Source of the DNA: Liolophura sinensis | Lineage: Eukaryota; Mollusca; Polyplacophora; Chitonida; Chitonidae | Length of the DNA stretch: 64,000 nt | Direction of reading: 5' to 3' | Assembly (NCBI RefSeq): GCF_032854445.1 | Contig: NC_088306.1 | Coordinates: 17,517,764-17,581,763 of the forward strand | Shown here: piece by piece, positions 46,501 to 58,900 of the stretch | Layout of the letters: the number at the start of each line of letters is the position of its first letter | Numbering within the stretch: the stretch's first letter is position 1 | The notes under the pieces: generated by a model | What the model was told of the DNA's origin: nothing | The model's input: only the letters and a program-made list of their open reading frames with translations | Databases searched by the model: none | Position numbers and translations under genes: made by a program

Positions 46501-47416
46501 ACCATCTTCGTTCAATAAAGCCAGACACTATGTATATCGCTATGCTTTCATGTCACTCCGGTTCCAACCTTGATCCGACGGTTGTACTCGGAATCCTCCC
46601 TACATAAAGCAGTCTAACAAACCGTCATCCATTCCCATACTTACCAGCACACGCTTTCAGGATTTATGCAAAAATAAAATTTTCAGACGTACTTGTCTAT
46701 CAAATGCATTATGTATACAGTATTGTGAAAGCACGCACTGAAACGGCTGACTAACTTGGGAAGGCGAAAGCAAACTTCACGAAGTATTTTGACTAGGCTG
46801 TTTTCTGCCTTTTTTTTGTATCCACTCGTAGACGGAGTTGAAATTGCTCGTGTATCAGATTTTATCATCGGCTTGTGAATGCGAACAACCTGTGCATGTT
46901 GCTGGGAATACAGCGATGTCCAGTATTTCGGAGAAAATGAGTTTATAGATAAGGCGAATATAGATCGTTGACGATAGATGTGATAGATCAGCTGACGACT
47001 GGATTCTGGAGCTATGCAATGAACGCAATAAATTTAAGTGTTATATTTGCAAAGATTCCTAGACGGTAGTCATTTTATTTTATGGCTTCATGAGGACATA
47101 TCTTTCCGCGGGGAAGCATGCTTGTATTTTTTCAAACCGTTTTGATATAATTTATTCTCATTTATACACAGACCTATCTGCAACATAATTATATTCCGTA
47201 TGCGCATGTCCATTTATTTTGTACATACCGGCAAACGCCTAAAAGCTTCAGTTTATTTGTCATGCATGCAGTTATGTACATATATGTACAAACTTGTCTA
47301 TATATGTGGCACGCGTGTGGGAGACTTCTTTTGTAGGCATACACATGTGAAATAAAGTTTATTTGCACATTTTCCACACATGCATAACAGATTTTACCTA
47401 GATATACGTATCCGGC
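46501..47416. other. Intergenic DNA
   Basis: No gene or clear repeat recognised. Confidence 0.55.
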
Positions 47417-47549
47417 ATCAAGCCTGCGGATGGTCGTGGGTTTCTCCCCGTTTTTGCCCGGTTTCCTCGCACCATAATGATGGCTGCCGTCGTATAAGTG
47501 AAACATTCTTGAGTGCGTCGTTAAACTCTAATATAATAAATAAATAAAT
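47417..47549 (+). mobile_element. SINE family 1, 5'-truncated
   Basis: 'cctgcggatggtcgtgggtt' through 'gtcgtataagtgaaacattc' to an ATAA-repeat tail. Confidence 0.88.
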
Positions 47550-47984
47550 GAATTTCTGTACATTGACAGTAAACGTTTATTTCACATAGGCGTCCGCAAG
47601 TACAAATGCATAATGGGTGTTAAGCCCTATGTGTATCGACCTACAGTTGTTTTGCACATATGATAGGCCCTATAATCAGAGAATACATGCTCAAAATTAA
47701 CCTCTTGCCATAAAGACCGGCATGTGCACAAAATTTCATACAAGCCTCTGTTTAACCTTTTCCTTAAAATTGCTGAAAGACAGGTAAACGCCAGCAAAAA
47801 CATAACCTCGCTCAGTTTGGCGTAGGTTTATACAAAATGTGACTGCTTTAATGGGATTAGTGGGGGGTGGGGGTGGGAAGGGTTCTCTAGACAGTGAAAA
47901 AAAAACCAGTGCGTGAATCGTGGTGCAGGGGACATAACTCTCGCTGACGATGTCAGATAATATGCATGAACCGTCATAACAAGA

Positions 47985-48084
47985 TGGCAGCGCACAGAGG
48001 ACGCATGGCGTTGACATGAATGAAGGCAGTTCTGTGTGGCATGGCCGAGTATAAGCTAGCCATGCTGTCCTCAGTCTGCACGGT
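47985..48084 (+). other. Possible untranslated first exon of the mTERF gene
   Basis: 'aacaagatggcagcg' resembles the YY1/TISU start element and the segment ends at a strong donor (gcacggt|gtgagt). The frame from this ATG stops after 11 codons, so the exon would be untranslated for the mTERF protein. The link to the acceptor at 49753 is inferred only. Confidence 0.3.
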
Positions 48085-48791
48085 GTGAGTACAAACGAGT
48101 TGTCTTGTGCTGCGATGAACTTCACAAAGGATGACTGCAAACGATCAAGGTCACCCTCGTCACAGACTTCTTGTTCTCAGCTACCCCAACACGAACATTT
48201 AATGTCAGTTCAACAAAAAGGCTTAAATTTCTCTGGATAGACTGAGAAAATCTGGATAGAATGACATTAATGATTATACAGTATGCTGCTCTACAGTGTC
48301 ATTTTATGTGTGTTTATATCGTGCATGAGAGCACAGGCATTCGCATAGTCCGCATTTTCTGACTAGAACAGTGTAGAACTAGCAGCAGATATTGTGATAA
48401 GCCTGGAGGCATGCTGAAGTCGCTCCATTTTATAAAATTAAGAGTTTCCAACAACGTTGCTAACAGTAAAGTACCCACCTTATCTCCTTGTTTCACCTAG
48501 ATCCAACCACTGACAGTCATTCTCTCCTCATCCACATTTACTCTTTTGCCTGGTGGGTTCATTTTAAACAATATCTTGTTCAGAGCCTTCAACACCTCTT
48601 TTCCGTTAACACTTTCACTTGTTATGGACTGCTTACATCGCAAACGTGATACCTGTGATACATGTCATCGTTTTAAACGTATGTACGTGGGGAGGTCAAT
48701 CAATCAAAACAGCAGTCAAATAAATTAATAAATAAATAGATCGACTACTGACTAGAACTGCAGCATGCCGTCAGGCTTGTCACAAGCTCTG

Positions 48792-48961
48792 CTGCACATG
48801 CTGGCTTCCTCTCCGGCCGTACGTGGGAAGGTCTGCAGCAGCCAGCGGATGGTCGTGGGTTCCCCTGGGCTGTGCCCAGTTTCCTCCCTCCATAATGCTG
48901 GCTGCCATGATATCTGTGAAATATTCTTGATTACGGCATAAAACACCAATCAAATAAATAA
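48792..48961 (+). mobile_element. SINE family 1, 5'-truncated
   Basis: 'catgctggcttcctctccgg' through 'gaaatattcttgattacggc' and an AAATAAATAA tail. Confidence 0.9.
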
Positions 48962-49120
48962 GTCATTGTCTTTAGTCAGAAAATTGAAACTAGCATTTGC
49001 AGTGTTAAACACTAAGTTTAGAACAGAAGTGGTAAACGGTTCAAACAGTATCTACCAGTGTATCACTGCAACCTGGTTCTACGTAGAGAATGTTAATAGT
49101 GAAATATGTGACATGAAAGA

Positions 49121-49390
49121 TTTTATTTGTTTATTTATTGGATTGGTGTTTTACGCTGCACGCAAGAATATTTCACTTATACGACGATGGCAAGCATAAT
49201 GGTGGGAGGAAACCGGGCAGAGCCCGGGAGAAATCTACAACCATCTGCAGGTTGCTGACGGACCTTCCCACGTACGGCAGGGGAGGAAGTCAACATGCAC
49301 TGGACTTATCACACAAGGTCTGTATTAGTGAGAGGCTCTTGGGTCATTGTGCTGCGCTGGTGCGCTAACCCCTTCGGCCACGGAAACCCC
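49121..49390 (-). mobile_element. SINE family 1, full length with target-site duplication
   Basis: Reverse orientation from 'tttatttgtttatttattgg' to the head 'ccccttcggccacggaaacc'. The flanks 'acatgaaaga' (49111-49120 and 49394-49403) are direct repeats. Confidence 0.93.
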
Positions 49391-49448
49391 ACCACATGAA
49401 AGAAAGCTAATTCATAACCTGCCAAGTACAGGTGGCAGGTTACTCACT

Positions 49449-49543
49449 TGTGACTATGGTTTAAAACTGGCTGCCATTGTATCTGTGAAAAATGCTTGAG
49501 AATGCCTGTAAGCAACATTGCATCAAATAAATAAAAGATGCGC
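49449..49543 (+). mobile_element. SINE family 1, degraded tail
   Basis: 'ggctgccattgtatctgtga' with 'aatgcttgagaatgcctgta' and a CAAATAAATAAA end. Confidence 0.55.
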
Positions 49544-49801
49544 TCAAAAACATTGTTTTAAAAAAAAAAAAAAATCATGATGTCTATTTGTCAGTTTCAT
49601 AACTTTTACTTGAAATGGATCATTTGTCTGTTATGACCAGAAAATACATTACCATTAAGAAAATGACAGACGAAGTATATTTTGTACATTTAAAATAAAA
49701 CTGAACGCCATTGGAAATTCATGTGGATTTTATTTTTCTTTTTTTTTTTTCAGCCCGATACCCTCAGCTAATTGGATGATTGTTTTACACGCAGCTCCAA
49801 G

Positions 49802-49987
49802 ATGCTGACAACAGTTATCTCCGTGTCCTATACTTTTGGCACCCAGGTTGCCAGGGCAACCAGAACTTCCATCTGGAGACATATATCATCTAACCGTGGG
49901 AGACAACTGAGTGATCTGTATCCCAACCTAGCACTGAAGAAGTCTGTCACTGGCAGTGGGCCTGGTCACCTGATCTCTAAACAAGAG
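49802..49987 (+). CDS. mTERF-family gene coding exon 1
   Basis: Begins at the first ATG after an in-frame stop and ends SKQE at donor GAG|gtttgt. A polypyrimidine tract and cag at 49751-49753 form an acceptor upstream of the ATG, so a further 5' exon is likely. Confidence 0.82.
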
Positions 49988-51480
49988 GTTTGTAAACCTG
50001 TTTCAAAGAGAGTGTCGAATAAATCAAAGTTTTGTCTCTTGTATATGTAATGTGGCTTAATGGCCTTGGCCATGGAGGCCCATCCTGCTACTAAGGTTTA
50101 CTTTATTTTTAATACAAAATCAAAACTCTGATATCACTCATTCAGTTCTAAAAGCTTTGTAAATAAAGAGATTATCTGGTTCTAAGTGGCAGTTCACTAT
50201 GTTTAAAGGTGATGTTTGAGATGCCTGTCAAAGTTGAGGATCGTCATGAGCTGCAGAGCAAACTAGAAACCCTGGAGAGTGTAGGCTGTACCAAAGACCA
50301 GATACAGGAGAGTCCAGAAATCCTGCTACTGACAGAGCGCGAGATCCTGCGTCGCGTGGAGAGACTGAGGCGCTGTGGGATACGCCAGATCAATGTGATG
50401 ACGCTGAAGCTGGGACATATCCGGTCCAAGGCAGTACTGCTTGAGAGAGCGTCCACGCTGCAGGCAGCGACAGCTGGGAAGGACACATTGGCCGCGTCAA
50501 TGGCAGACAAGCTTCAGTATAATGAGATGGAATGGTACAGGGCAAGGAAAAAGTTTGTGTACCTGCGACACGTCCGTGATATGCCTTATTTCAACACCAA
50601 GGTCGATTACCTGTTTAACCTAGGATTCTCTATCGAGGACATTAAACAGAATATCATGGTGTTGAACAAAAGTCTTGGCTGTATGAAGATTCGTGTCAAG
50701 GCAGCAATGTCTGCGAACGTTCTCCCGACACTTACGCTACAGGTGATGAATATGACCGATAAAATGTTCAATAAGTGGCTTCAGACGGCCAGAATGGAAA
50801 AACAGGCGCTTGGCGAGTTCTCAGACAGATTCGAAGTATTTGCAGACTTGTTGGGCACATCAGCCGAGGACATTAAGCACAGCCCTGTGTTCAGAAGGTA
50901 CAGTTTACATCGTATGAAATCCCTGATAGAATTGCTGCTAGAGAATGGACTGAAGAAAGACGATATTCTATGTCATGCTCACATTCTGATACGTGGCAGT
51001 AAGTCTATTCTGCAGAGCCTGGACAAACTGAAGGAGTTAGGTTTCGTACAACCGTCCGTCGTACAAATTGTCAACATTATCAACGGGCGACAGGTGTCGA
51101 AACGACAATCCAAGAAAAGCGAATTGGTGACCCTGGCGGAGTTGCTGCAGACGGATCTCTCGCAGTTAGAACCACACAGACTCTTGCTGAGAACAACCCT
51201 CCTGAAGGGCAAATACTCCATCAGGAAATCTGTATATTACCTTCGTTCTCAAGGTTTTAGCAGCCAGGATATTCTCTGTTGTCCAATTCTGTTAGGACAT
51301 GACCTGCCTGTCCTGAAATCTTATGTTCAATCTTACAGGGATGTGGAAGACTTCAAAAAACTAGAGGCAGGTTTTGCAAATGACAAAGGCAAAATCTTGA
51401 ATTGGATTCAGTACTTGATTGAAAAAGACATCAACTTTTCCTCCCAAGAAGCCATTGCTGAGGAAGATGGTGTTGACTGA
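49802..51480 (+). CDS. mTERF-family mitochondrial protein
   Basis: Exons 49802-49987 and 50209-51480 join in phase 0 (KQE|VMFEM) to give 485 residues. mTERF proteins bind mitochondrial nucleic acids through a superhelix of repeated helices and affect mitochondrial transcription or ribosome assembly. The first 35 residues (MLTTVISVSYTFGTQVARAT, then RTSIWRH) are basic, hydroxyl-rich and free of acidic residues, as expected for a mitochondrial presequence. mTERF-type repeats include LFNLGFSIEDIKQNIMVL, LLENGLKKDDILCHAHIL and LRSQGFSSQDILCCPILL. The overall pattern is closest to the animal MTERF1/2 group, but I cannot fix the orthologue. It is longer than the roughly 380-420 residues of human members. 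An in-frame TAA at 49769 supports the ATG at 49802. Confidence 0.85.
50209..51480 (+). CDS. mTERF-family gene coding exon 2
   Basis: Starts at acceptor 'gtttaaag' with GTG ATG TTT GAG (VMFE). It carries all mTERF repeats and ends EEDGVD with TGA. Single long exon of 423 codons plus stop. Confidence 0.92.
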   Translation: MMFEMPVKVEDRHELQSKLETLESVGCTKDQIQESPEILLLTEREILRRVERLRRCGIRQINVMTLKLGHIRSKAVLLERASTLQAATAGKDTLAASMADKLQYNEMEWYRARKKFVYLRHVRDMPYFNTKVDYLFNLGFSIEDIKQNIMVLNKSLGCMKIRVKAAMSANVLPTLTLQVMNMTDKMFNKWLQTARMEKQALGEFSDRFEVFADLLGTSAEDIKHSPVFRRYSLHRMKSLIELLLENGLKKDDILCHAHILIRGSKSILQSLDKLKELGFVQPSVVQIVNIINGRQVSKRQSKKSELVTLAELLQTDLSQLEPHRLLLRTTLLKGKYSIRKSVYYLRSQGFSSQDILCCPILLGHDLPVLKSYVQSYRDVEDFKKLEAGFANDKGKILNWIQYLIEKDINFSSQEAIAEEDGVD

Positions 51481-51581
51481 GAAATGTATTGTTTTGTTTT
51501 TTTTATATATGTTAGTGTGTGATTTATAGAATCAAGTGAAACAAAAATCTGGTGAATGAAAGAAAGATTTTTCAAAGAGAA

Positions 51582-51587
51582 AATAAA
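51582..51587 (+). promoter_or_regulatory. mTERF-family gene poly(A) signal (AATAAA)
   Basis: Canonical AATAAA about 100 nt after the stop, followed by T/G-containing sequence. The adjacent SINE at 51621 inserted just past this point. Confidence 0.65.
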
Positions 51588-51620
51588 GTGTTAATTAAGC
51601 CATTGATCATTCATTCATTC

Positions 51621-51814
51621 CAATGCGGTCGCTGTGAGTTCAAGACCAGCATCTCCGGCCGTACGTGGGAAGGTCTGCCAGCAACCTACGGATGGTCGTG
51701 GGTTTCCCCCGGGCTTTGCCCGGTTTCCACCCACCATAATGCTGGCCGCCGTCGTATAAGTGAAATATTCTTGAGTACGGCGTAAAACACCAATCAAAAA
51801 AAAAAAAAAAAAAA
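51621..51814 (+). mobile_element. SINE family 1, 5'-truncated, recent
   Basis: It starts inside the B-box ('aatgcggtcgctgtgagttc') and ends in 18 A. It is flanked by 'tcattcattcattc' on both sides, a target duplication in a simple-sequence site. Sequence is very close to the copy at 27040. Confidence 0.95.
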
Positions 51815-51946
51815 TCATTCATTCATTCATAATTATAAGTGGATTAATATGGGTAGAGCAATTTAAAGATAAAATACTTAGATATGTGAAATCATATACT
51901 AGTATTTAAGTATACATGTACAATATTAAATCAGACAGTATCTACC

Positions 51947-52168
51947 TGCCCTAATTTCTCAACCTTTTCAAATATGAAAGAGTAACTTTCAGTGCAATTC
52001 ATGCACACCTTTAATTTGATTTAGGAGACAAAACTACGTTGGTTGGATTGGTCAGTTTCAGGGCTTCACAAAAAATAAAGTTTTATAAGTCAACACAGAA
52101 TAATGCCTTTAAAGTTTTCTTGAATAAACACCTGACAAACATATGAAAAGGTTGAAGAATTACAGTAT
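51947..52168. mobile_element. TA-flanked MITE, family M1
   Basis: The ends 'gccctaatttctcaacctt' and 'aaggttgaagaattacagta' are inverted repeats. The interior includes 'cagggcttcacaaaaaataa' and 'acacagaataatgcc', shared with 53261-53490. Confidence 0.8.
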
Positions 52169-53260
52169 ACATTGTATGTCAGTATGTGTTTTTCTCAACT
52201 GCCACATTGTCTTTTTAATAGTCAGGAAGGTTACTGCTGTGTGAAATAGTTTTGAAAGTAGTTTGACATTTTCTACAACAGTTATCATTCCCACTGGTTA
52301 GTGGTAGTTTACTTTACTCAGTTGTACATTTGTACATGTTCTATGTACTTTTGACATCTGACTTATTCTTCTTGCGAGGTCTCCTAGCTAACTGGCGGAA
52401 TGGGCTTAATCGGCATGAGTAATACCTAACTCTGCATTTATACATGTCAGATATCTTATACATCTTTAAACTAGTATCTCTTTTTCTCCATTAATTCTGA
52501 AATAAAGAATTATTATTATTTTATAATATTATTACATGTACCTTGAAATTTACTTGAGGCAACTTCACCTGATTAATACATGTACCAATTCATTTTGATG
52601 TGGCAATTTGTACAGATGTAATCAGGTACAGGCAAATTCGGAAGTTCTGTTTAGCATATTCAGATTTTCACTGTGTTCCAGAGGCACAAATGACACCTCT
52701 TTCTTTTAGGAACTTTCAGCTCCTCAATTTTTCCCCCAGCATTTGTCTGCTTTAAATTACGTTTTGTGGAACTTTTTTTCAGATTCTTGTGTTATAGTAA
52801 ATGCTAATAAAAATTGTTGCCTAACATTTTTGATAGGCCATATGATACAATAGGACTTTTTTACCTTTAGCAGTAAAAGAGTTTGAACTGGAAATTCTCC
52901 CATTACAGAAGGAAGTAACATTTCTTGAGATATCCTATCACGGTTCACAAAATACTGATATAAATGGGTGTATCCAAGATGATTGCTGTTTAGAGCAGAT
53001 AAAGGTGTACAAACAGATATATCTTCTGTCATCTGTTAGCTCCAGGTGGCCTGTTAACTCCATTTTTGTGGTACACACATTGCTGAAGCTAAGATGTATT
53101 AGATAAGCTTTTATAATATGGTCATTATACTGTGGTGTGCATGTTCAATGTAAGTAGTTTGAGGGCATTACCTGGTTAATTATGTTAACGTACTTGATAT
53201 TAATATTCATATTGAGGAGCTCTTTAACAAACCTCTAGATGCATATCTTAAGATTCCAAG

Positions 53261-53490
53261 TACCCTAATACCTCAACCTTTTTGCATATGAAAGACCATG
53301 TTTCAGTGCAATTTATGCATGTTTTCTTGTTTCAGTTTGATTTTGAAGACAAAACTATATTTTAGTTCAATTGACCAGTATCAGGGCTTCACAAAAAGTA
53401 TAATTTTTATCGGTCTACACAGAATAATGCCCTCAGAAATTGCTTGAATAAACATGGTGTAATCATGCGAAACGGGTGAGAAATAACAGA
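53261..53490. mobile_element. TA-flanked MITE, family M1
   Basis: The left end 'taccctaatacctcaacctt' is clear and the right end is eroded ('gggtgagaaataaca'). The interior 'atcagggcttcacaaaaagt' is shared with the copy at 51947. Confidence 0.72.
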
Positions 53491-54399
53491 AATAATGTGC
53501 AGAGATTGCATTTGAAGTCCTTACAGTCGAGAAGTTTGAGGAACAAATGTATGTATCCATTTTTTTTTTTTTAAGTAGTAATCAAGGACAGTTAGACAAG
53601 CAGTGTGCTGAATCCGGTCTGCCTGTCATTGATATATCTACATCACTGGTTAAAAGTTAAGGATTTTGATTTGAAACTGAAAGTTAAAATAAATATATAT
53701 ACATAAATATACATTTTGTGTTACTTTATATGAGTATGAAATTTGCAGCTTTCTGCAGTGGCCAGAAATGAATTGCACAAATCAACACAGTTTAACTTCC
53801 TCACAGTGCAATGGCATTGTTCCCTTTGGATATCTGAACGTTTTGACATTAAATCGGCCCATTTATTCATCTGACTCTACGACATAAAAACTGTTAGATT
53901 TCTGTAAACATGACTGACGGGCACAACCAATGACATCACAATGTTCTAGAAACAAAGACAGGTAAGCAATGAACATTTTCCGAACAACATTTCATTGGAT
54001 AATTGAAAATATTTAATTTATACATGTATTACACACACTTAATGAATTTTTTTCACGATGAAAACTTCCATAATGCTACACAATAATGGGAGAGGCCTGC
54101 ATGGGTGCAGTTTTGTGAAAATTAGAAGCATTGCCGTTCACCTTTAGTCTACATGTATAACCTGTTAACTGATATCAAGAGCATACAAATTCTGAAAAGA
54201 ATGTTGCTGTATTTTTTCCATGGTGATTTCAGCAAGAATAAGGATATTATTAAAATGAAATAGAAATAAAAGCTTGTGAAAACGAATTTGGGTGCATTTT
54301 GTTAACTTTATGCAGATAAAATTTGTACATGTATTTCACCAGTCTCTGGTCACATGCCCAATGTGGGACTTTTGGCCCCCGCCCCCTGCCCCCCCAACA

Positions 54400-54960
54400 A
54401 CCAGACTTGTAGTCAGAATCCTATGGCATGCCTAGTCAATACCGCTTTGGCACTTAATTGTAGACAGAACAGGCCTGTGGCACGTGGACATATAGTCTGA
54501 ACCCCATGGTACACAAAGTCAAAACGGAGCCTCCGTGGTCAAGGGCGTCAGCACGTCAGCGAGGCGCAATGACCCAGGAGCCTCTCACCAGTGCAGTCGC
54601 TGTGAGTTCAAGTCCAGATCATGCTGGCTTCCTCTCCAGCGGTTTGCCCCAGGCTCTGCCTGGTTTCCTCCCACCATAACGCTGTCCGCTGTCATATAAG
54701 TGAAATATTGTTGTGTATGGTGTAAAACATCAATCAAACAAATAAATAAATAAATAAATAAACATAGTTAAAACCTTTTGGCACCTATAGTCAGAAACCC
54801 ATCCCACTTGTAGTCAGGACCCTATGGCACCTGTAGTCAGAACCCTACATGGCACTTGTAGTCATTACCTTGTGGTACATGTAGACAGAACCTTGTGGTA
54901 CGTACACAGAGCGCCTGTGTCACTTGTAGTCAGAATCCTTTGGCACTTTTATTTATAATC
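54400..54960. repeat. Loose array of 'gtagtcagaaccctatggca' motifs, split by a SINE
   Basis: Irregular copies of a roughly 30-bp unit occur before 54525 and after 54762. SINE family 1 at 54526 appears to have inserted into the array. Confidence 0.7.
54526..54762 (+). mobile_element. SINE family 1, full length with short internal deletion
   Basis: Head 'gagcctccgtggtcaagggc', B box, body lacking the segment around 'gtgggaaggtctgccagcaa', and a tail with six AAAT units. Confidence 0.9.
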
Positions 54961-54965
54961 TCCTC

Positions 54966-55018
54966 CAGTCATTTCTGGGAAGGTCTGCAGCAACCTGTAG
55001 ATGGTCGTAGGGCCTAAT
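54966..55018 (+). mobile_element. SINE family 1 body fragment
   Basis: 'tgggaaggtctgcagcaacc' and 'tgtagatggtcgtagggc' match the body only. Confidence 0.6.
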
Positions 55019-55299
55019 AGGATTTGCCCGCGCTCAGAAATCTCTGTCACGTATATTTATGCCTGGGATTTGTAGTATCTGCTGGTAGGCCCTACAGAAA
55101 TCTGCGGCATAAAGTTTGTTATCAAATCTCCTGTTAAACCACCTTCTATTAATTTGGTGATCTCATTTAGATGTTGAAATTCAAACTGTAACAGCCATGA
55201 CATTTCAAGCTTTCTCCGAACACCAATTAGGCTTAGACCTTTTACATGTATATGTGTACTATGCACCTACCCGGTACCAAATGTATATATATGTAGAAT

Positions 55300-55470
55300 G
55301 TACCCTTTTCCCATATGTTGGGCACTGAGCATATACATAGCATATATGTGGCCCTGCCACAAGAACACACAATATATGAACACACACTTGATGTCTCTAA
55401 GTCGTCATATGACTGGAAAATTGTTACATACGACGTTAAAACCCAAGAGTACATATTTTCATGCATCAAT
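55300..55470 (+). mobile_element. SINE family 2, 3' part
   Basis: 'tggccctgccacaagaacac' and the tail 'cgtcatatgactggaaaatt', then 'gttacatacgacgttaaaac'. Confidence 0.7.
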
Positions 55471-55640
55471 GAGCTGAGGACTGAAAATGATATGAATGTA
55501 CAGATGTAGTTCTAGAACAAACATCCAGACTTCACGAGACATCTCAATCGTTCATTTGGTTTGTTTACTAGGTGTATATCATATATCATAGAAAATAATT
55601 TACAACGTTTCAACACGAATCTAATAGTTATTGTAATTTT

Positions 55641-55868
55641 GTTGCGGGTATGTTAGACGTCACCATTTTTGCACGAGGTTTGAAAACCTTGAAGATAAGG
55701 GGAGCTAACTGATACCTGAACGACAAGCCCGGAGCTCTTTCGTAAAAGAAGGAAGAAAAGCCTTAGTGGTAAAGTAGCAGAAGAATTTGTTGTTGCAGCG
55801 GCTGACGAATTTCGGTTTTGATATCTCTGACATTTCAGGTTGTTTTGGGAGGTGCTACAACAGAAAAA
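55641..55868 (+). promoter_or_regulatory. ATG3 upstream region and 5' UTR
   Basis: Precedes the ATG3 start. 'gacatttcag' at 55829-55838 could be a splice acceptor, so part of the 5' UTR may come from an upstream exon. No TATA box seen. Confidence 0.4.
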
Positions 55869-55940
55869 ATGCAGGATGTCATAAACGCCGTTAAGGGGAC
55901 AGCGCGAGGTGTGGCAGAGTACTGGACCCCAGTTTTAAAG
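55869..55940 (+). CDS. ATG3: ATG3 exon 1
   Basis: Encodes the 24-residue membrane-binding helix, ending TPVLK at donor AAG|gtaatt, phase 0. The ATG context is aaaaATGC; it matches the start of known ATG3 proteins. Confidence 0.95.
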
Positions 55941-58900
55941 GTAATTCTGTGGTGCAGGATTCGGTGGTTAAATTTCAGATTTTCCCTTGTGATCCCGTGC
56001 AATTTGACAGGTGGGCGGATACGGTGACCCGTATTTATTGACATAGGCGTTACGGTTTACTGACCCCTTAACTGGCAATACATGCCTAAATAGGAAGCAC
56101 AGCTGGTACCTGGCTGTCTCTTGGTTATCTGTCAGTGTCTGAGCCTCACTCAGCCCGTGTGGTCCGGAAGGCCTACTGACGGTAGAAAGAAGATTATCGC
56201 CTGTCCGGCTATCGTCTGATGAGTCAGTATCAAATGACCGTTAGTTGTCACGATACCACACTGCAGGAACAGTTGGTTAGAGCTAAAAAGTAGATTTGTA
56301 CAAAACTGGGGAATTTTCAACTAGCAGTTGTTTTCATATTGTAGAGTGACATCAATTCATTGAAGTAGCAGCTTTTGAGAATGAACATCTGAAAAGGGGC
56401 TCATTGACTAACTAAAGCATCCAAAATTTATTTCATTTATTTATTTGATTGGTGTTTTATGGCATACTCCAATATATTTCACTTATACAATGGTGGCCAG
56501 CATTATGGTGAGAGAAAACCAGGCAGAGCTTGAGGGAAACCGGTGACCAGCCACAGGTCAACTGCTGAAAATTGTAGGCATTTAGACAAAGCAAGGAAAC
56601 CGGAGAGGGACGGGATGGGATGTGTCTGTGGGTTTGTGTAAGACACCATGTTGTGACATATTTATGTTTGTCTTGAAAAAACATAATCAAGGAAGAAGGA
56701 AATATAACAGACTCAGCAGATTTTTAGTTTTGTGACCTAGTAAAGGTGCAAGCCAGATCAGTGTGTTCAGTGGTGTTGGGCTTCCATCAACCCATATTCA
56801 GTCAGATTAGGGGTGTAATTAATGTGAATGAGATGGGTAAGCAGTAGGGTATGAAATATAAAAAAATAATGATATCCCCTTTGCGTAGGCCTGTGAACAG
56901 TAGGTTTATGCAGTGTATCACAAGCTTAAAAGATATAGCAAATTAAGAAATTTTCTTTTTGCGATATTCAAAAATGACTTAAATTGCACATTTCAGAAAC
57001 ATTTTTAAAAGTAACTTTTAATTGACAGCGATGTGATTTTCAGACAGTATCACATTGTTCCAGTTTTTATTCCTCCATGTACAATACTTCAAGACAGTTC
57101 ATGCAACATATCATCTTCCCTTAGCATTAAAGGGCCGTACCGATCTGATAAGTGAAATATTCTTGGGTACACCAATCAAATAAATAAATAAAACCATTGA
57201 GGAAAATTCCAGCAGCACGCCACTAGCCTGCCACCCAGTTGTTGACCTGTGATGCTCACAGTAACTGAACCTAACACATTTTATAGTTAGATGTATTAAT
57301 GAAGATTATCCAGTATTGGAGCACCTTTCAGAAAATTTAGCCTGTGTAGCACTGTAGACTGGATAATTACATTTTATACATCTACAAGGAAATTATAGGC
57401 CTATGAATGAACAACACCATTATTGCCCTTCAGTCATTAGGACACACATGGCGATGGTTCAAACATTGGGCTGGGTATTAGTAGATTCCATCTCTTATGG
57501 TCCGCAAGGCCTTGATGACTATAAGAAGCTTGTGTGAACGGTTATCCTGTCTAATGTTTGTTCAAGCCAACTTGTCTTCAACCATTATGGTGTACATATC
57601 TGTACATCACATGTGGGAAGGTTTGTCAGTAACTGATCATCCTATTAGTGAAAAATTCTTCAGTTTGGCTTTGTCATTTTGTGATTTATAAATCATGTAC
57701 ATGTGGTTTGTCAATAACTTGTCAAAGGGTTGGTAGTTTATGTTTGGTATTTTGGTCTCCTCTGCCCATAAACTGATCATCGCATTAGTGAAAAATTCTT
57801 CAGTTTGGCATTTGTCATTTTGTGATTTGTAAATCACATACATGTGGGAAGGTTTGTCAGTAATTTGCCGAAGGGTTGGTGGTTTACGCTTGGCACTTTG
57901 GTCTCCTCTGCCCATAAACTGAACATCGTATTAGTGAAAAATTCTTCAGTTTGGATTTGTCATTTTGTGATTTATAAATCACATACATGTGGTTTGTCAG
58001 TAACTTGTCAAAGGGTTGGTAGTTTATGTTTGGTATTTTTGTCTCCTCTGCCCATAAACTGATCATCGCATTAGTGAAAAATTCTTCAGTTTGGCATTTG
58101 TCATTTTGTGATTTGTAAATGACATACATGTGGGAAGGTTTGTCAGTAATTTGCCGAAGGGTTGGTGGTTTAGGCTTGGCACTTTTGTCTCCTCTGCCCA
58201 TAAACTGATCATCATATTAGTGAAAAATTCTTCAGTTTGGCTTTGTCATTTTGTGATTTATAAATCACATACATGTGGTTTGTCAGTAACTTGTCAAAGG
58301 GTTGGTAGTTTATGTTTGGTATTTTTGTCTCCTCTGCCCATAAACTGATCATCATATTAGTGAAAAATTCTTCAGTTTGGCTTTGTCATTTTGTGATTTA
58401 TAAATCACATACATGTGGTTTGTCAGTAACTTGTCAAAGGATTGGTAGTTTATGTTTGGTATTTTGGTCTCCTCTGCCCATAAACTGATCATTATATTAG
58501 TGAAAAATTCTTCAGTTTGGCTTTGTCATTTTGTGATTTATAAATCACATACATGTGGTTTGTGAGTAACTTGTCAAAGGGTTGGTAGTTTATGTTTGGT
58601 ATTTTGGTCTCCTCTGCCCATAAACTGATCATCATATTAGTGAAAAATTCTTCAGTTTGGCTTTTGTCATTTTCTGATTTGTAAATCACATACATGTGGG
58701 AAGGTTTGTCAGTAACTTGCCAAAGGGTTGGTGGTTTACGCTTGGCACTTTGGTCTCCTCTGCCCATAAACTGAACATCGTATTAGTGAAAAATTCTTCA
58801 GTTTGGATTTGTCATTTTGTGATTTATAAATCACATACATGTGGTTTGTCAGTAACTTGTCAAAGGATTGGTAGTTTATGTTTGGTATTTTTGTCTCCTC

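Larger units (their letters stand above)
51815..55640. other. Intergenic DNA between mTERF-family gene and ATG3
   Basis: No gene recognised. It holds two MITE M1 copies, two SINE family 1 pieces, a SINE family 2 tail and a loose array of 'cacttgtagtcagaaccct' motifs at 54400-54960. Confidence 0.65.

Noticed and set aside
47736-48140. 134-codon minus-strand frame
   Set aside because: No domain or splice context; it overlaps the probable untranslated exon of the mTERF gene on the other strand.
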